NCBI GenBank assembly: GCA_002007465.1
Contig: LNAC01000108.1
Span: forward strand, 2,332,390 to 2,396,389
Reading direction: 5' to 3'
Length of the DNA stretch: 64,000 nucleotides
From: Ailurus styani
Lineage: Eukaryota; Chordata; Mammalia; Carnivora; Ailuridae
Of the stretch, positions 21,971 through 32,440 are shown one piece after another. Below the pieces are notes generated by a model. It saw nothing but the letters and a program-made list of their open reading frames with translations, ran no database searches and had not been told where the DNA came from. Both the position numbers and the translations under genes were made by a program. The first letter of the stretch is position 1. Each line of letters begins with the position of its first letter.

Positions 21971-22409
21971 TAACAAGTCTGTCCCCGCTGGTCTGCCAGG
22001 TCCCCGTTGTGACTGTAGCTCCCCAGAGCGCAGACCTAGGGGCTCGAGCCCTGAGCCCTGTCCTGCTCTTGCAACCACCTGTCTAGACACCACCTGCCCA
22101 CCTCACCCCCTCAACCCCCTGCTGCATCCTCTGGGCTGGTCCGCCGCATAGGCACAGCTACACCAACACAAGATCCCGCCTGACTCCCTAGCGGGGAAGG
22201 GCCGGTCCCCCATCCTGGGCGGCTGGGAGAAGTCTAGGCGCTGCTGGCTCTAGACGGAGGCCGCTGGGAGGGTTGGCGAGAAGTCCCAGTGCAGCAATTG
22301 GACCCATACAGGGCTCCACCCAGACAAGTTCCCATTAATTGGCTGTTTTTAATATTTGAGTTCCAAGGAATGGCCTGGGCTGGGGTCCAACTTAAAAAGG
22401 GGTAAAACG
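21971..22409. other. Unclassified DNA with AT-rich patch
   Basis: The patch at 22330-22370 (cccattaattggctgttttt followed by aatatttgag) has a homeodomain-type core. Nothing else is recognised. Confidence 0.4.
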
Positions 22410-22615
22410 GGGGTGCCGAAGTGGCTCTGTCGGCTGAGCGACCAACTCTCTGTTTTGGCTCAGGTCATGATCTCAGGACCATGAGATCGAGCCTGGTGTG
22501 GGGTTCCGTGCTCAGCAGGGAGTCGCCTTGAGATTCTTGCTCTCTCTCCCTCTGCCCCTCTCCCCGCTCCCACTCTTTCTAAAATAAATACATAAATCTT
22601 TAAGGGGGGGACAAA
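22410..22615 (+). mobile_element. Can-SINE (carnivore tRNA-derived), older type
   Basis: 'ggggtgccgaagtggctctgtcggctgagcgaccaactct' head, then gctcaggtcatgatctcagg, a 'ctctctccctctgcccctct' tract and an 'aaaataaatacataaatcttt' tail. Diverged from the younger copies here. No clear flanking duplication. Confidence 0.93.
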
Positions 22616-23049
22616 ATAAAATCCGTTTTCTCTAGTGGCAAATAAAGGCATTTACAGGATCTTCAGTTCTGTTAAGGGAATGGATGACACCCTTCCTTCA
22701 TGAGCATGGGTGTGAGCATGGATGTGGTCACTAGGGAAAACTGGGCAGCGGCAAACCTCTGAGCCTGGGGCCATGGAAGCCAGAGTCCCAGGGAGTGGGG
22801 AGGACGATCCCAAGGGCCACTGGGATCAGAGGAGAAGGCAAGGTGCTTGGCTGCAGAGTCTAGTGTGGGCCTTGCTGGAGCCATCAGCTTCCTGGGAAGG
22901 GACAAGGATTTGGCCTCCAGGGTCCACAGGGCTGTGGAGACTGGGTCCTGGGTCCCAACCCACCTGTCCGTCCCTCTGCTCCCCACCTACCCCTTCCTGG
23001 GTGTGTGTGGGGGAAAGGGGGCTGTAGATTACCCTGAGCTACCTGAGGG
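22616..23049. other. Unclassified DNA
   Basis: No recognised repeat or gene. Overlapping plus-strand frames of about 100 codons lack domains. Confidence 0.4.
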
Positions 23050-23250
23050 AAGCACAAGGGCCCCAGAGTTAGCACCTCTGCTTCCGTGCTGTGTGACCTC
23101 AGGTAAGTCACTGCATCTCTCTGAGCCTGTCTTGTCATCTGTAAACTAGGAGTAACAGCCCTCAACTCGTCGGGTGCTCAGACACATAGGGCACCCAGCA
23201 CAGTGCTGGTACCTGGGAGGTGCTTCATAAACGTCAGTTCCTTGACTCTT
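23050..23250 (+). mobile_element. MIR SINE, sense
   Basis: 'cttccgtgctgtgtgacctcaggtaagtcactgcatctctctgagcctgtcttgtcatctgtaaactagg' and the end 'cagcacagtgctggtacctgggaggtgcttcataaacg': near-complete MIR. Confidence 0.9.
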
Positions 23251-23484
23251 CCTCTCACCTCTCTCAAACTCCCCTTTGCAGGAGTCTGAGACCATCATAG
23301 GTCAGTGGACACAGATCCATCATATTCAGTCCTGCATTTGGAAGGCCCAGAGAAAGGCAGTGAGCACCCTCAAACACACGGCAGTCAGTGGTGGAGGCCA
23401 GACTCAGACGGAGGTCCCAGGCTTCCCTTAGCACCCCGGATGCCCCCCTGGGCTCGCCTCCATGAGAGGCTGCTTTACGAGCCT

Positions 23485-23625
23485 CCTGGCAACAGCCCTC
23501 ATTTTACAGACGACGAAATCAGGCTTTGGAGGAGAAGTGTGGTGCTTTGCCCTGGCCACACTCCCAGCAAGGGGAAGGGCTGGGATTCGAACCCCAGTGC
23601 CTTGGGTTCCCAAAGGAGCTCTTCC
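23485..23625 (-). mobile_element. MIR SINE fragment, antisense
   Basis: 'ccctcattttacagacgacgaaatcaggctttggaggagaa' and gctgggattcgaaccccagt at 23579-23598. Confidence 0.85.
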
Positions 23626-24450
23626 CAGGAATCTGTCTTTTCCCAGCTGAGCCTGAAGATCCTGGAGGGTTGTAGCTTCAGACTGTCTGCCTCTCATCAG
23701 CCGAAGGCTCAGTCCAGGCCCAGGAAACAAAAGGCAGGGCATAACAGCAAGGTTATCAAGAGGCCTGCTGTCCCTTTCCAGTGTGATGGAAGAGGCCTGG
23801 CCCGTGTGGCCAGTCCTCAGCTGCTCCCAGCAGCAGGGAGTGGGTGGCTTGCCAGGGACACAGACGGGACTAGAATGGGGCCTGGGGATCTGGAAAAGAT
23901 GGGGCTTGGCGGGGAGGGCGCCCAGAAGACAGCCTCACACCAGCTCTCCTTTGGAACCAGCACCTCTCCACTGATGGCTCTTCCCATGCTCCAGTTTACT
24001 AAACAATAACAAGTGGACCTCGAGACACAGAGATGAACAATATACCATTGTCTGCCCTTCCCGGGGTTTGGGGACAAAAAGGAGACTGCCCCCAGGACAG
24101 GCGCCCAGGTGAGACAAGTCACAAGACAGGATAGATGCCAGGCACCTAAGAGAGGCAGGATCGGCAGGCCTTTGTGGGCAGGAAGGGGCCAGAGAGGGGG
24201 CTGCGGGTGGGATGGCAGAGAGCCACAAACACCCACCTCAGGAGGCTGGACCTTACCCTGAGAGCAAGAGGGAGCCATGGAAGCACTGGAAGCTGAAGAG
24301 AGCCATGATCAAATATTCACATCAGAAAAACCAAAACCTGGTACCTGAATCGTTGGGGATGGATTCAGCGACCTCCTCGGAAATACTGAGTCCAGGTGCA
24401 AGATGAAGCCGGCCACCCCTGAGGCAGCGCTGATGGGGGAGGCGAGGAGG
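23626..24450. other. Unclassified DNA
   Basis: A 234-codon plus frame (23305-24009) crosses the MIR at 23485-23625 and has no domain, so it is not a gene. No other family recognised. Confidence 0.4.
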
Positions 24451-24508
24451 GACATGCGCCCAAGACACAGGAGGCAGANAGACATGAGCCCAAGACGCAG
24501 GAGGCAGA
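24451..24508. repeat. 28-base tandem duplication containing an N
   Basis: Copies at 24451-24478 and 24481-24508 (gacatg[c/a]gcccaagac…) differ at two bases. The N at 24479 sits between them. This is the same situation as at 19353. Confidence 0.93.
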
Positions 24509-24604
24509 GACCCATCGGTGTCAAGGGCGAGGCAGCACCTCCTCCTATCTGGGACTCGGAGGATGGACTTGGAAGCACCATGGCTCCCACACTTGCAGAC
24601 CACT

Positions 24605-24830
24605 AACCACGTGCCAGGCCCAGCTGTCAGCACTTTACATTCATTAGCTCAGCTGACCCTCACCCCTCCCTGAGGCAGGTGCACACCATGTTCGTGCCCA
24701 TTTTACGGATGGGAAGGCTGAGGCACAAAGAGGCCAAGTAGCCTCCCAAGGCCATGGTGAGTAAGTGGTGAGCCAGGATGAGAATCCAGTGGAATCCCAG
24801 GGCCTGAGCTCCTGCCATCTCCCTGCCCTG
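24605..24830 (-). mobile_element. MIR SINE, antisense
   Basis: 'cacgtgccaggcccagctgtcagcactttacattcattagctcagct', 'cattttacggatgggaaggctgaggcacaaagaggccaagtagcc' and 'agtaagtggtgagccaggat': complete antisense MIR. Confidence 0.92.
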
Positions 24831-24964
24831 CAGCCCTGAGGTCAGATGATAAGGCCAGTGCCAGATATGGCAAGTCCAAGGTGTCATCTTCACGTGTGCC
24901 ATGAGAGAGCGCCCGGGGCCTGGTGCAAGGAGCACTCCAGCAGGGGGCAGGGAGCCCCGCATTA

Positions 24965-25110
24965 CCTCTTGCTGGATGCGCATCCTTGAGCCAGTGTCTT
25001 AACTCTGAGCACTCGAGCCCATCTTCTCTCAAGTGGGGGCGTTAATCATACTCTGTTCATGGGGCATTTGGGAGGATAAGATGCAACAGAACACTGAAGA
25101 GCCTTTTGTT
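24965..25110 (+). mobile_element. MIR SINE fragment, sense
   Basis: 'ccttgagccagtgtcttaactctgagcactcgagcccatcttctctcaagtgggggcgttaatcata…aggataagatgcaaca' follows the MIR core. Confidence 0.65.
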
Positions 25111-25724
25111 CGCAGGAAATCTGACGGATATTAATAAGCACCCTCATGGTAATGGGGATGTGGCGGGAGTCTGGGCAAGGTGTGTGCAAGACAGGGAGGG
25201 GGGTGATGGCCGCTGGGATTATTAGGAATTAAGAAAGGTTATCCCCCACCGCTGGAACGGCCTCCAGCCAGCAGCCCGCTTTGGGGATCGCCTCTCTTGT
25301 AGAAAAAGCCTTACCCGAGGTCATGCCTCCGGGGGTGCGCTCTGCAGAACACCTGATCAGCACAGGGCGTACGGGCCGGGGAAGGGGCGCCCCAGCTCCT
25401 GAGCACCTGCGGGGCTCATGTGACCCGGGCGGCCAGTGCACCACAGCAACGCGACTCTCGCCAGAGCTCCGCTTCCCTCCCTTGCTTTGCAAGTGTGGGT
25501 CCCAAGCGTCACCCCTGATAAACACCCTGCGGGAGCTCCCCAAGCCCACACTTGCACACCATCAGTGACGGAGACGCCACCTGCCTGGGTGTCCCGGCCC
25601 ATCAGTGGCCGGGCACAGCCAGTATCAGGTTCTTCCGACAGGCAGCTGCTTCGGCCACTCTCAGGGTCCCACGCATCATCCAGCCGGGTGGTCAACATCA
25701 GTCAGGGTCACCCCCTTTCCCGTT
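25111..25724. other. Unclassified, CpG-bearing DNA
   Basis: CpGs are fairly frequent at 25300-25640. Frames of about 95-132 codons on both strands have no recognised domain. Confidence 0.4.
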
Positions 25725-25825
25725 TCTTAGCTCTGGGACCTTGGACATGTCAGTCCACCTCGGTGAGCCTTGACCTCCGCCTCCATCAAATCGGCCCAGT
25801 AACCCTACTGCTCACAGGTGTTAAG
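25725..25825 (+). mobile_element. MIR SINE fragment, sense
   Basis: 'agctctgggaccttggacatgtcagtccacctcggtgagccttgacctccgcctccatcaaat' fits the MIR centre. Confidence 0.75.
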
Positions 25826-25944
25826 TGTTCTTAAGATATTCCCGCCCTGCCTCATCTGTAACATGGGTTCTGCCTTCCAACCACTTGCTTGTTCCATTTT
25901 CTCATTCCCGGTTTCTCAGATGATTATACAAATGCCCAGGTTTC

Positions 25945-26095
25945 AAGTTATTTTAAGCTGAGCAACCTTAAGCCAGTTACATAATCTCTCTGTTCCTCGG
26001 TTTTAGGAGTTGTGAAATGGCATCAATGTCAAAGAGAACCCCAGAACAGTGGTTCGCATGCAGTAGGTGCTCAACAATGACAGCCATTATCTTCA
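25945..26095 (+). mobile_element. MIR SINE, sense
   Basis: 'gagcaaccttaagccagttacataatctctctgttcctcggttttagg' and the end 'agaacagtggttcgcatgcagtaggtgctcaacaatga'. Confidence 0.85.
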
Positions 26096-26199
26096 GAACT
26101 CGTTCATCAGATGGTGACCTCAGCAGAGCGAGGGGGACGGACAACGTGCTGCCGGCAATGGGCTGTGCAGATGCCCCATCCAGGGGGAAGAGTGGTTAT

Positions 26200-26350
26200 G
26201 GAAACAACAGAGCCGTCAAGAGAGTCATGAATGTTGCCGCTGTCACCCGACATAATTGCAATTTCCCACGATTTCACATTACAACACGAAATTAACATCC
26301 TTGTACCTGCCACACCGCCAGTAATGACAACTGATCACTATTGTTCATGG
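26200..26350. promoter_or_regulatory. Enhancer-like block with homeodomain sites
   Basis: Repeat-free, with the palindrome-like taattgcaatt at 26253-26263, 'cacgaaattaaca' and 'agtaatgacaactgatca'. Candidate conserved non-coding element, from composition only. Confidence 0.3.
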
Positions 26351-26627
26351 TGGTTTCGTTCAATCCACCGCACCTGCCAAAAGGGCAGCCTTCGAGGCCC
26401 GTCTTTTGCATCCTGTGATCCCTCCAGCCCTCCTCCTCTCTCAGCTTCCCCACAAGACCCTCTCCCAGTGTCCTGGAGTGGCAACAGATGCACCTCTCTC
26501 ATCTGTAGCTCCCCATTCTGCTAGCACTTCGTGTGGGGGGAGGGGTGACAATGAACTTCCGGCGGCTGCCGAGCCGGGCCCTGGCTCCTGGGGATCACTG
26601 GTGTTGGGATGGCACCTCCCTTTAAGA

Positions 26628-26865
26628 CAGTGGTTCTCAACAGGGGGTGGGGGTGTTCTCAACGGGGGAGGGTATTTTGCCCCCCAGGGAACACTGGGCA
26701 ATGTCTGGAGACGTTTTTGGTTGTCACAACGTCGGGGGAGTGCCACTGGCATCCTCTGGGGAGAGGCCAGGGAGCCCACTGGATACCGTACACCCTGTAG
26801 ACAGCAGCCCACCATGGAGCATCTGGCCCGAAGAGCAAATATCCACAAGACCGAGAACCCCGCTG
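26628..26865 (+). mobile_element. MER5A (hAT-Charlie non-autonomous DNA transposon)
   Basis: Begins cagtggttctcaac (26628) and carries 'attttgccccccagggaaca', 'aatgtctggagacgtttttggttgtcacaac', 'tactggcatcctctgggagaggccaggg'-type blocks. It ends with the inverted terminus gagaaccccgctg (26853-26865). The 5' end has a 22-base tandem duplication. The 253-codon plus frame 26406-27167 runs straight through this element and is not a gene. Confidence 0.93.
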
Positions 26866-27109
26866 CAGGGCAGCCGGATGAGGCCGATTCTGGGGATTCT
26901 GGGTGGGGAACTGGAACAAGAGTTCGAGAAGCCCATCACACCGTCTCTAGGTCAGGAGCTCAGCATCCAAGCCCACCCACCACCCCCCTCCCTGCCCCCA
27001 GGCAGGAAACTGGATGCCCCCCCCACCACGTCAAGACCGGAAGTTGCCAATGCCAACGACAGGCCTGCCTAGGAAAGCGGTGGGGGTGGGGGCAGGGACA
27101 GGCACTTTG

Positions 27110-27315
27110 GGCACGAGGCTGGCAAGGAGCAAGCTTTATGGCTTGTTCCATTCAGAGTTTTAATTAAGCGTCTCAAATAAGGATTTAATTGGGTTGTAAC
27201 AAGCCAGGCTATTGTATGCGGGAGAAACACCTGGGGATTATTAGAAAACATTTTTAAGGCAGTAAAGCCGCAGCAAACACTTGCAGTTGTTAAATCAGGA
27301 AATATAATTCTAGAG
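27110..27315. promoter_or_regulatory. AT-rich enhancer-like block
   Basis: Repeat-free island with ttttaattaagcg at 27158-27170, ggatttaattggg, a 'gattattagaaaacatttttaa' segment and 'gttaaatcagg'. Candidate conserved non-coding element. Flanked by GC-rich DNA. Confidence 0.38.
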
Positions 27316-28218
27316 CTCGATGCCACACACAATGAGGGGGAGCCAGTGTCCCCCAGCTCCGCGGTGCTGCCACCCTACCAGGAGCGGTGGAGGTGCCCCA
27401 GGGCCGAGGGACTCAGTCCGAAGGCTATGCCAGCTCCTGCCTCTCCGGCTACTTCTGGAGAAAAGAAGAACGGCCAAACCCAGCGTGGGCGGGGCTGCGG
27501 TTGACTGTGCCCACTTACTGGCCATCTCTTCCCCCAACTAGAGCTAGAACCAACCTAATCCAAGGGCCAGGATCTGCTTGGCTCCCTGCCGTAACCTCAA
27601 GGCATGCAGCCATGCCTGCCACACAGTAGGCATATGCTGACCCGTCCGGGGAGGAGGCAGCGGTGTCCAGGCCCATCCTTCAGGGACCAGAGCTGGCAGG
27701 GCCACTCCCTTCAGCCCAGGTTTCTGACTGGAGGAGCCAAGGGCACAAGTGAAACAGACAACTATGAGCCCGATCCGGATTTGGGGCTGGAGAGCCCTGG
27801 CTGGAAAGTCACCTCCTACTAGTAAAGACGCCGAAAGTCCCACATGAGGGACCCTCGCTCTCAGGTTCAAACAGGAACCCTTCCCTGACCCGCCCTACCG
27901 CCAGTCTCCCCAGCACTTTCTCCATCTCACTCCGGGTAGAGCCTGAGCACACAGCCTTGGAACGTAACAGCACCTCCCCAATAAGACCCTGAGAAGGGTC
28001 CTGGCACCTACTTTGTTCTCCCGTATCAGCAAGGACCGAGACGTTCAGTGCCCGCGAGGGGCATCCGTAAGGACCCGCGGTGGAGGTGCGGGGACCAGCA
28101 GCCTCTTCACCACACCTGTCACTGGCTGCCCTCGTCACCGCGGGCCGAGCGCCGTGCACAGAGCTTTCCTTGCACACCTCACCCGGCTCTCCCGACGGCT
28201 TTGTGATGTCTGCTTATT
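27316..28218. other. Unclassified DNA
   Basis: CpG-bearing in parts (27900-28200). Frames up to 122 codons lack domains. No repeat recognised. Confidence 0.4.
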
Positions 28219-28424
28219 CATTTTATTTTTTTATAAAGATTTACTTATTTATTTGCGGTGAAGAGAGAGAGTTAGAGAAAGTGCAAGGCAGGAGGAGCAG
28301 AGGGAGAGAGAAACTTGAGCAGACTTCGTGCTCGACACGGAGCCCGACATGGGTCTTGATCCCACGACCCTCCGATCACGACCTGAGTTGGACACTTCAC
28401 TGACTGTGCCGCCCAGGAGCCCCC
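28219..28424 (-). mobile_element. Can-SINE, antisense, older type
   Basis: The plus strand shows the T-rich complement of the tail (ttataaagatttacttattt), a 'gaagagagagagttagagaaa' purine tract, 'cacggagcccgacatgggtcttgatcccacga' and a terminal gcccaggagcccc, the complement of the SINE head. Confidence 0.93.
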
Positions 28425-29489
28425 ATCTCCAGTTTATCGAGCAACTCCCTTTCCCCCTCCACTGCTCTTCCCAAATATCCCCATCGAGCTGGTGGTGAAG
28501 GGAGCCCCTCTCCCAGCCTGGGAAAGGCAGCTTGAGCGTCAGTTCGAGGCAGGAAGCAGGGCAAGGTCCTAGGCCCCCTGAACCAGGGAAGGGCCTCTCA
28601 TGCTGAAGGGCCAGGGGCTTCTGAGCCTCCTGCCGTGTCCCCAGGCGTCCGCCTGCAGGGTCTGCAGCTCCCATCACGCCCCCTCTCGTCCCCCCGCCCC
28701 ACTCTGCCGAACTTCAGAAGCGGGGTGCATGTGGACGTGTGTGTTGGGGGTGGGGAGGGAAGGAGCAGGGATGAGGGCGGCTTGGGGGCCTAGGTAGGAT
28801 GTGGGGTACGAGCAGAAGGCTCCAGGGCCTGAGGCTGGGGGGCTTGAATGCAGAAGGTGAGTGTGTCACCCGTGGAGGGACTCTGGAATCGCAGAGGGAG
28901 GCCTGGGAGCACGGAGCTGGGGGGCGAGGTGTACGGTCTGGGGAAGGGGCGCACGTGCACCTAGGCATAGGGGCAGTTGCCCGCATAAACGGAGGAGCAG
29001 GTCGACCCCAGCTCCTGTCTCAGAAGGAAGAAAACTGCAAGTCAGGAGCCAGGTGCAAGGAGCCAGGTGAGCACCAGGGCCGGCAGGGAGCACCGCACCC
29101 TGCAACTGACCCTCGGGTTGCTTTCTAAACAGGCGGTCCCACATCGAAGTCAGTTTCCCAACGAGGCCCGAGGCAGCGGGACGGGGCCCTTAGGGAGTGC
29201 TCCCTTCCCCTGCCCCACCCAGCCTAGATTTTCCAGCTCCCTTCCCCACAAGAAAGTAGGGGCAGGGTCCTTCGGCTGGGCCTCAGGGTGCACCCTTGGC
29301 CCACACCCGCAGAAGGCATCTTCAGGGAGAGGCCAGCCCGCCCCTGGACCTTCTCCTCCTCGAGGTACTATGCTTCCGGTCTTTGCTCAAGCAGACTTCT
29401 CACCTAGGTCCTGGGGGGCCCCGGACCTCGATTTCACGTGACCCCCCCTTCTACCTCCTAGTCCTCATCCCTGCACCATTTTGTCTCCT
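28425..29489. other. Unclassified DNA
   Basis: G-rich patches at 28740-28770 and 28830-28960. Frames up to 142 codons, some crossing the Can-SINE, lack domains. Confidence 0.4.
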
Positions 29490-29685
29490 AAACACCTGGT
29501 ATGATGAAGCACACTCTATCTTTTACTGTAATTATTACCCTTGCGGTTAATGTCCCTGCTGGAACGTCAGCTCTCTGAGGGCAAGGATTTTGGCTGTTTT
29601 GCTCTTGGCTCACTCCCCAGTGCTCAGGACAGGACCTGGCACACAGTAAGCACTCAAGAGCTACCCGCTGAATGAATGACCTTCA
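29490..29685 (+). mobile_element. L2 3'-end relic, sense
   Basis: 'cagctctctgagggcaaggattttggctgttttgctcttggctcactccccagtgctcaggacaggacctggcacacagtaagcactcaagagct…gaatgaatga' is a textbook L2 terminus. Confidence 0.92.
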
Positions 29686-29789
29686 GGAACCGCATGTCAT
29701 GTGGTCTTTCAGGCTTCCTATCGTTAAGATTGGCAAGACAAGTGTTCCTTTTATTACTGCTATCACGTATAGGAGTGAATAATAATTAC

Positions 29790-29975
29790 AGTGCTAATAA
29801 CTAACTTTGTCGAGCACTTCCTAGGTGCCAGGTCCGGTGATCATTGTTGCACACTCATAAATCTCATCAGTGCCGTCCTCACAACAACCCTAGGACGGTA
29901 AGTGCTATTAACCCAATGTGACAGATGAGGAAAGGGGACTTCAGAGAAGTAAGGTCACTTGCCCAAGGTCACACA
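29790..29975 (-). mobile_element. MIR SINE, antisense (first of tandem pair)
   Basis: 'gagcacttcctaggtgccaggtccggtgatcattgttg', 'tcctcacaacaaccctaggacggtaagtgctattaa', 'agatgaggaaaggggacttcagagaagtaaggtcacttgcccaaggtcacacag'. Confidence 0.93.
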
Positions 29976-29979
29976 GCCA

Positions 29980-30190
29980 CGTGCTGGGCACCACGCTGAG
30001 TGCTTCACCTGGATTACATCATTTAATGCTTACGACTATCTTACGCGGCAGTAATTGTATTTTATGGAAAAGGAAAGGGAGGCCCAGAGAGAGGCAGTGA
30101 CCTGTCAAAGACCAACCAGGTAGCAAGGTGCAGAGCCAACATTCAACCCCACATCTCTCTGAATCCACGTTCACCTCCTTTCCCCTATGC
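29980..30190 (-). mobile_element. MIR SINE, antisense (second of tandem pair)
   Basis: Starts again with 'gtgctgggcaccacgctgagtgcttcacctggattacatcatttaatgc' directly after the first copy, then 'aggcccagagagaggcagtgacctgtcaaag' and 'gagccaacattcaacccc'. Confidence 0.9.
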
Positions 30191-30284
30191 CCACCTGGAC
30201 AGGAAGCTTTCCGTCACAAGGGGGCACCGAGAGGGACTTGACATCAGAGTGGGCAAGACGGTAAGCTTTGAAAACGACGGCCTC

Positions 30285-30487
30285 GGGGCACCTGGGTGGC
30301 TCAGTGGGTCAAGCCTCTGCCTTCAGCTCAGGTCATGATCTCAGGGTCCTGGGATCGAGCCCCACATTGGGATCTCTGCTCAGCGGGGAGCCTGCTTCCC
30401 CCTCTCCCTCTGCCTGCCTCTCTGCCTACGTGTGATCTGTCTCTCGCTGTCAAGTAAATAAATAAAATCTTTAAAAAAAGAAAAAAA
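30285..30487 (+). mobile_element. Can-SINE, younger arctoid/mustelid type
   Basis: Head ggggcacctgggtggctcag, then gcctctgccttcagctcagg, 'tgggatcgagccccacattgggatctctgctcagcggggagcctgcttcc', 'ctgcctacgtgtgatctgtc' and an 'aagtaaataaataaaatcttt' tail. Flanked by 15-base duplications at 30270-30284 (gaaaacgacggcctc) and 30488-30502 (gaaaacaatggcctc), which differ at two positions. Confidence 0.97.
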
Positions 30488-30502
30488 GAAAACAATGGCC
30501 TC

Positions 30503-31784
30503 GATCCCAATTCCTTTCTTGGGTCAAAATGCCTGTGGGCAGCTCTTTCACCTCTAAAATCCATGTTCCGTGAATATCCACGGGCACCCACCAAAGCACG
30601 GTGTGGGGGGGGGCGATTTCACTGAATCCCCAGCAAGGGAAGCTGGCAGCTGTTCCTGGCTGCAGAGGTGAACGAGTAAAATGCGTTCAGCTGCAGCAGC
30701 TCCTACTTCGACTCCGACCATAACCATCTAAGGGTCTTCCTGGGATTACCAACCAGTAATTTTCATTCCCAACTTCAAGAGTCGAAATACCTTTAGGTGC
30801 GGCAAATGTGTGATCTGCATCTCCTGGGGTCCCCCGCGGCCCACAGTACTCCGAAAGATGAGCTCCCATGGGCCAGTGGCTCCACCGTAGTGTCACAAAC
30901 CAGGACTGGCCCTGGACAAGGGGTCCTTCATCTGCCTATTGTCAGAAGGAGTTGTCTGAGATCAATGGTTCTAAAGCAAAAATCAATTGCATTTGGCAGT
31001 TGTCCTCTCAAACTTAATGAGTTTATATTCAATAACTCTGTAGGGCAGGGAACTTAACTTACTCACTTGGCCAGGGGTGTGGGGGGTGTCCGGCACCCAA
31101 TTTCCCTGGCAGGAAGGCACAGGGCTCCATCGCTGGCCCACATGGGAAATTGCTCCCTGCTCACGGAGGGGGCCTGGAATGGCTGGTCAGGAAATCTCCC
31201 AGGCCGGAACCATCACACCAGGTTTAGGACTGTCCATTTGGGGGAAGAGACACAGGACTGGTATTGAAGAAAAAACACCCAAAAAACCAGGGCCCCTTTT
31301 GATGCTGAAGTTAAGAAGACAAGAATCTGGATAAGCTCCTCAATCCCTCAAAAGAAAGCCTGGAAGGAATCTGAATTTCTCCAGGGGCAGAATCCAAGAC
31401 AAAATGTTGAGTGCCAACAGTTTACTCAGGAGGGGATCTCGGGCCGTGCTGGTAGGGAGAGGGAAGCGACAGAGCTGGAGGCAGCTTACAGCGGATGCTT
31501 TCTGAGATGAATTACCGCTGGGGGCAGCGGGGCTCAACCCAGCCACCAAGGGGGACCCCAGGGAGATGGCGGGGAACCTGCCTCAGGGCTACCCCAGCGG
31601 AGGGGAGAGGAGGCAGGGGTAGTGATGAGAAGCCTCGCCTGCAGTGGGGGAGGGTTCACCGCACCCTCCAGCTCCCCGCCAGAGCCGCAGGCATGGGTAA
31701 GCAGTCCGGGCTTGCAGAGGACCTGAAGGAGAAGGTGCCCAGCCCAGGGACAGCACCGGACAAGACAATGGGAAGAGGAACAAA
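30503..31784. other. Unclassified DNA with AT-rich patch
   Basis: A G-run lies at 30604-30613. The patch 30955-31040 ('aaaaatcaattgcatttggc', 'cttaatgagtttatattcaat') is enhancer-like in composition. The remainder is not recognised. Confidence 0.4.
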
Positions 31785-31797
31785 ATATTAGCTTCTA

Positions 31798-31982
31798 GGA
31801 GTGCCTCAGTGGCTCCACTGGTTGAGTGTCTGACTCTTGATTTCAGCTCAGGTCATGATCTCAGGGTTGTGAGATTGAGTCCAACTCCTTGCTGGGCAGG
31901 GAGCCTGCCTGAGATTCTCTCTCTCCCTCTGCCCCTCCTCCCCCCAACCAGCTTGTATTCTCTTTCTCTCTCTCTCTCTCTC

Positions 31983-32016
<34 letters not shown>
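31798..32016 (+). mobile_element. Can-SINE, older type, with (TC)n A(n) (AT)n tail
   Basis: 'gagtgcctcagtggctccactggttgagtgtctgactcttgattt', then gctcaggtcatgatctcagg, a (TC)n run at 31963-31982, an A15 run and an (AT)n run to 32020. Flanking duplication atattagcttcta at 31785-31797 and atattagcctcta at 32017-32029 (one mismatch). Confidence 0.96.
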
Positions 32017-32019
<3 letters not shown>

Positions 32020-32029
32020 TTAGCCTCTA

Positions 32030-32440
32030 CCTACGTTGATCTAAATCACATCCATTTTGATTACTTATTTCCACAGATAAGGTTCAAGGTCCATAGTAGA
32101 TGGACCTAGGCATACCTGTATACAATACATAAAGAATAAACAATATTTATCCAGGTGCACGCTAAAATCTGTTAGTAGGGGGTGATCGTGGTCAATCACA
32201 GAATCCGGGTGATCACTGCTTGCAATGAAATGGAGCAGCCCTCCACCAAACAACCACCTGGCTGTCAGACCTTGCCCCGGACGGTGGCATCAAGCGTCTC
32301 TTGCCCAATACAAACCCAAAGCCTGATGGAGAAAAACAGCATTCTGGAGAATGGGCTGAGCAGGCCAGCCATCCATTCCTCTAGCCATTCTAGCATTTCT
32401 CCTTGATCAAGCTGTGCACTTGGAGTGTACATAGGCTCCT
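32030..32440. other. Unclassified DNA
   Basis: AT-moderate single-copy sequence. No family or gene recognised. Confidence 0.4.

Noticed and set aside
23305..24009. Plus-strand open frame of 234 codons
   Set aside because: Contains the antisense MIR at 23485-23625, so part of its 'protein' is SINE-derived. No domain.
26406..27167. Plus-strand open frame of 253 codons, the longest in the window
   Set aside because: Runs straight through the MER5A transposon relic at 26628-26865 and has no recognisable domain.
30285..30360. Possible tRNA gene from its A-box/B-box-like start
   Set aside because: It is the tRNA-derived head of a Can-SINE with a CT tract, A-rich tail and target duplications. No intact cloverleaf.
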